NCBI RefSeq assembly: GCF_001544555.2
Contig: NZ_FCOK02000037.1
Location: forward strand, 21,990-85,989
Reading direction: 5' to 3'
Length of the DNA: 64,000 nucleotides
Origin: Caballeronia udeis
GTDB taxonomy: Bacteria; Pseudomonadota; Gammaproteobacteria; Burkholderiales; Burkholderiaceae
Positions 61,331 to 64,000 of the stretch are shown here, piece by piece. The notes beneath the pieces are model-generated. The model saw only the letters and a list, made by a program, of their open reading frames with translations, did no database searches and was not told the DNA's origin. Made by a program: the position numbers and the translations under genes. How positions within the stretch are numbered: position 1 is the stretch's first letter; every line of letters starts with the position of its first letter.

Positions 61331-62599
61331 ATGTCCAATTTCAATCTCGCCTTCTCGGTCGTGTTCGTCGTAGCGCTGATCGGCATGGTCGGCACCAAGC
61401 TGTGGCTGGCGTCGCGCCAGATCCGGCACGTCGCCGCGCATCGCAAGGATGTGCCGGTGCAGTTCCTGCAGACCATTCCGCTAGCCGCTCACCAGCGCGC
61501 CGCCGACTACACCGTCGAGCGCACACGCCTGACCATGGTCGAGGTCGTGATCAGCGCAGCGCTGCTGGTCGCGCTGACGCTGCTTGGCGGTATCCAGCAG
61601 ATCGAGCTCGCCGTCTCCGGCTGGCTCGGCCGCGGTTATGTGGGCCAAATGGCGCTGGTCGCCATCGTGGTGGCGATCACCGGCGTGGTGGACCTGCCGT
61701 TCGACTACATCCGGCACTTTGTGATCGAAGAGAAATTCGGCTTCAACCGGATGACGAAAAAGCTCTTTTTCCTCGATCTGGTGAAAGGGATCGTGCTGGG
61801 CGCGGCAATCGGCTTGCCGGTGCTGTTCGTGACGCTGTGGCTGATGAACCAGGCCGGCGCATTGTGGTGGCTGTGGGCGTGGGTGCTGCTGGTCGCGTTC
61901 CAGATGCTCGTGCTGATCCTGTACCCCACGTTTATTGCGCCGCTGTTCAACAAGTTCGAGCCGCTGAAAGATGAAGCGTTGCGGGCGCGCATCGAGAACC
62001 TGATGTCGCGTACAGGGTTCGCCGCGAAGGGTTTGTTCGTCATGGACGGCAGCCGCCGTTCAGCGCACGGCAACGCGTATTTCACGGGTTTCGGCGCGGC
62101 AAAGCGAATCGTTTTCTTCGATACCCTGCTCGCCCGGCTTTCCGGCAACGAGATCGAAGCGGTGCTCGCACACGAGCTCGGTCATTTCAAGCGGCGCCAC
62201 GTGATCAAGCGCCTGATCGTCACGTTCGTGCTCAGCCTCGTGATGCTGGCGCTGCTCGGCTGGCTGACGCAATGCATATGGTTCTACGAAGGGCTGGGAG
62301 TGCGGCCGTCGCTGCTGGGCAACAACAACGGCCTGGCGCTCGTGCTGTTCATGCTGGCATTACCGGTCTTCATGTTCTTCGTGACACCGCTGGGAAGCCT
62401 GAGCTCGCGCAAGCATGAATTCGAAGCCGATGCGTTCGCCGCGAGCCAGACCGATCCGCGCGACCTCGTCAACGCGCTGGTGAAGCTGTACGAGGACAAT
62501 GCGTCCACCCTCACGCCCGATCCGCTCTACTCCGCGTTTTATGCATCGCATCCGCCTGCATCGCAGCGCATCGAGCGCTTGATGCAGTACGCCGCATGA
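61331..62599 (+). CDS. M48 family membrane zinc metallopeptidase (Ste24-like)
   Basis: A 422-residue integral membrane protease. Hydrophobic helices occur at ~5-26, ~70-90, ~105-125, ~150-172, ~178-200 and two more after the active site. The zinc site is H281-E-L-G-H285 (LAHELGHFKRRH), with the third ligand in the EFEADAFA stretch near 363-368. The fold and length match CAAX prenyl protease 1 (Ste24); bacteria have no known CAAX substrates, so it is probably a membrane protein quality-control enzyme. ATGA overlap with rsgA. Confidence 0.93.
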   Translation: MSNFNLAFSVVFVVALIGMVGTKLWLASRQIRHVAAHRKDVPVQFLQTIPLAAHQRAADYTVERTRLTMVEVVISAALLVALTLLGGIQQIELAVSGWLGRGYVGQMALVAIVVAITGVVDLPFDYIRHFVIEEKFGFNRMTKKLFFLDLVKGIVLGAAIGLPVLFVTLWLMNQAGALWWLWAWVLLVAFQMLVLILYPTFIAPLFNKFEPLKDEALRARIENLMSRTGFAAKGLFVMDGSRRSAHGNAYFTGFGAAKRIVFFDTLLARLSGNEIEAVLAHELGHFKRRHVIKRLIVTFVLSLVMLALLGWLTQCIWFYEGLGVRPSLLGNNNGLALVLFMLALPVFMFFVTPLGSLSSRKHEFEADAFAASQTDPRDLVNALVKLYEDNASTLTPDPLYSAFYASHPPASQRIERLMQYAA

Positions 62600-63522
62600 G
62601 GCCGCGCGACGCGAAGAAAGCGACGAACGCGCGCATCGAAGGAAAGGTCATTGCCGCACACGGACGGCATTATCTGGTCGCTCCCGCCGACGGCAGTGCG
62701 ATGCTCCAATGCTTCCCGCGTGGAAAACGCAGCGAGATTGCGGTCGGCGACCGGGTGAGCTACGAGCAGTCATCGGCGGATCAAGGGGTGATCGTCGAGA
62801 TTGGCGAGCGACGCAACCTTCTTTATCGGTCAGACCAGTTCAAGTCGAAGCTCTTCGCCGCCAATCTCGACCAGTTGATGATCGTGCTCGGCACCGAGCC
62901 GCATTTCAGCGAGGACTTGCTCGGGCGCGCGCTGATCGCCGCCGAGGCACATGGTCTCGAGCCATTGATCGTGCTCAACAAGATCGATATGGAAGGACCG
63001 CTCGCGGTCGCCCGCAAGCGGCTGGCGCTGTATCGGGAGCTTGGGTACACCGTGGTGGAGTTATCGGCGAAAGCGGCGCCCGAGCGCGTACATGAAGAAC
63101 TCGATGCGCGATTGGCCGACCGCGCCACCTTGCTGCTTGGGCAATCGGGCATGGGTAAATCGACGCTGGTGAACATCCTCGTGCCGAACGCCGAAGTCGC
63201 GACGCGGGAGATATCGAAGGCATTGAACAGTGGCCGGCACACGACCACGTTCACGCGGCTGTATCCGCTGCCCGGCGGAGGATCACTGATCGATTCACCG
63301 GGGTTCCAGGAGTTTGGGTTGCATCACTTGTCCGAGGGACAACTGGAGCGTTCGTTCGCGGACTTCCGGCCGTTCCTCGGCAAGTGCCGCTTCTACAACT
63401 GCCGGCATCTGCATGAACCGGGCTGCGCGATCCTCGAAGCCATGGCCGAAGGCAAGATCAGGCCGGCGCGGCACCAGTTGTATGCGCAACTGGTTCATGA
63501 AGCCAGCCAGATTGTTCGATGA
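62596..63522 (+). CDS. rsgA: ribosome small-subunit GTPase A
   Basis: A 308-residue circularly permuted GTPase that checks late 30S assembly. An OB-fold (~12-75) is followed by G4 LIVLNKIDM (~129-137), G1 LLGQSGMGKSTLVN (~180-193) and G3 LIDSPGFQEFG. The C-terminal zinc knuckle is CRFYNCRHLHEPGC (~265-278). Order G4-G1-G3 confirms the permutation. Coupled to the M48 gene by a 4-base overlap. Confidence 0.97.
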   Translation: MRPRDAKKATNARIEGKVIAAHGRHYLVAPADGSAMLQCFPRGKRSEIAVGDRVSYEQSSADQGVIVEIGERRNLLYRSDQFKSKLFAANLDQLMIVLGTEPHFSEDLLGRALIAAEAHGLEPLIVLNKIDMEGPLAVARKRLALYRELGYTVVELSAKAAPERVHEELDARLADRATLLLGQSGMGKSTLVNILVPNAEVATREISKALNSGRHTTTFTRLYPLPGGGSLIDSPGFQEFGLHHLSEGQLERSFADFRPFLGKCRFYNCRHLHEPGCAILEAMAEGKIRPARHQLYAQLVHEASQIVR

Positions 63523-63575
63523 TTTCCATGACCCGCTAAGCACGGGCAGCGGCATCTAAAACAGATTGCGACGGA

Positions 63576-63902
63576 ATGAAGAAACTGACGCGGGCTCCGA
63601 ATCTGATTACGGCGCATCACTGGGTGAATGTGCTGGTGACGGCGGGGATAGCGTGCGAGCTGCACAACCGTTATTTGAGCGGCGCGATGGGAGAGATTCC
63701 GGCGGAGCAATGCGCGCCCGAGATATGGATACTGGATGACCGCGACGAAGCGTTGGCGGCAGGGATCCTGGACCGCGCAAGGAGCGGTCCGACAACCAAT
63801 GCACGGGGATGGCGCTGCCAGCAATGCGGTGAAGCGCTGGAAGCGCAGTTCACCGTGTGCTGGCAATGTGGAACAGAAAGAGATCCGTTGAACGACGAGT
63901 AG
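63576..63902 (+). CDS. DUF2007-type protein with C-terminal zinc ribbon
   Basis: A 108-residue protein. The N-terminal ~65 residues follow the DUF2007 (putative signal-transducing) pattern, with HHWVNVLVTAGIACELHNRYL (~14-34) and EIWILDDRDEALAAGIL. The end carries a zinc-ribbon CxxC-x13-CxxC (WRCQQCGEALEAQFTVCWQCG, quoted to place it at ~79-99). It may bind nucleic acid or protein. It lies 53 bases after rsgA and 22 bases before the insertion-sequence end, so it appears intact. Confidence 0.82.
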   Translation: MKKLTRAPNLITAHHWVNVLVTAGIACELHNRYLSGAMGEIPAEQCAPEIWILDDRDEALAAGILDRARSGPTTNARGWRCQQCGEALEAQFTVCWQCGTERDPLNDE

Positions 63903-63924
63903 GACTGCAGGACTCGTTTGAGGC

Positions 63925-64000
63925 GGGGGTGTCCCGGATTTTGTGTAAACGGGTTTTGGTTTAACCCGGCGACATCCGGTCTTCGAACTGGATAGCGAAG
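63925..64000. mobile_element. end of an IS256-family insertion sequence
   Basis: From about 63925 the sequence changes to GGGGGTGTCCCGGATTTTGT followed by GTAAACGGG, the style of terminal inverted repeat I associate with IS256-family elements. It runs into a minus-strand reading frame that looks like a transposase end. The other end lies outside the window, so length and target duplication cannot be checked. Confidence 0.65.
63961..64000 (-). CDS. IS256-family transposase, C-terminal residues only
   Basis: On the minus strand the last 13 codons read F-A-I-Q-F-E-D-R-M-S-P-G-stop. The FAIxFExR pattern just before the stop is typical of Mutator/IS256-type transposases. Together with the inverted-repeat-like sequence after the stop, this identifies the edge of an element. 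Only 12 residues are visible. Confidence 0.6.
   Translation of the reverse strand, partial: FAIQFEDRMSPG

Overview
The window is about 64 kb of a GC-rich beta-proteobacterial chromosome. Gene order and protein sequences point to Burkholderiaceae, most likely Paraburkholderia, Caballeronia or Burkholderia in the wide sense. This is inferred from the rpoE / fab / plsX / rpmF / yceD / maf / rluC / rne / moaA order and from the protein sequences; no database was searched. Most of the window is ordinary core chromosome, with tight ATGA-type overlaps and several strong rho-independent terminators between convergent genes.

Layout. 1-7648 (minus strand): start of rpoE, a small membrane protein, then the fatty-acid cluster fabF, acpP, fabG, fabD, fabH, plsX, rpmF, yceD, with a terminator-like hairpin between rpmF and plsX. 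8173-9503: maf and an RsmI-like methylase. 9591-12709 (minus): an S49 peptidase, a Rieske protein, gph and rluC. 13634-17074: rne, with a long untranslated leader and an Arg/Glu repeat tail. 17259-20506: moaA, mobA and moeA (molybdenum cofactor; mogA lies at 59936). 20640-26692: a small membrane protein, a GNAT enzyme, rmuC, a 2-hydroxyacid dehydrogenase, an ion antiporter and pncB. 27110-28619: fdxA, tRNA-Asn and a VapBC toxin-antitoxin pair.

28913-37251 is a catabolic region. A FadR-type regulator precedes gudD and kdgD (D-glucarate to 2,5-dioxopentanoate), and three copies of one operator motif lie around it. Convergent to kdgD is lutABC (L-lactate oxidation), divergent from a second FadR/LldR-type regulator followed by an aldose epimerase; a perfect 15-bp palindrome lies between lutA and that regulator. 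37380-44182 holds a 24-residue hydrophobic protein, creA, a conserved unknown, a UvrD-like helicase, a Lys-rich exported protein, an S4 RNA-binding protein and a MATE transporter. A short orphan promoter-terminator unit (possible small RNA) sits at 44248-44346.

44628-51484: a phospholipase D-type lipoprotein, fumC, a methyltransferase with a PKMT-type regulatory region, a thioesterase, a 46-residue lipoprotein and an ArsR-like regulator. 51567-57568 contains thyA and folA on either side of the most unusual locus: two closely related VpsR-like sigma-54 activators in divergent orientation, flanking an AT-rich spacer and a small exported protein that has a near-consensus sigma-54 promoter. 57687-63902: pmbA, yjgA, mogA, orn, an M48 protease, rsgA and a DUF2007-type protein. 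The last ~75 bases look like the end of an IS256-family insertion sequence.

Most of the window needs no special explanation. The best leads are the sigma-54 module (52727-56970), the short RNA unit, the FadR operator set, the terminator inside the fab operon and the very small membrane and lipoprotein genes.
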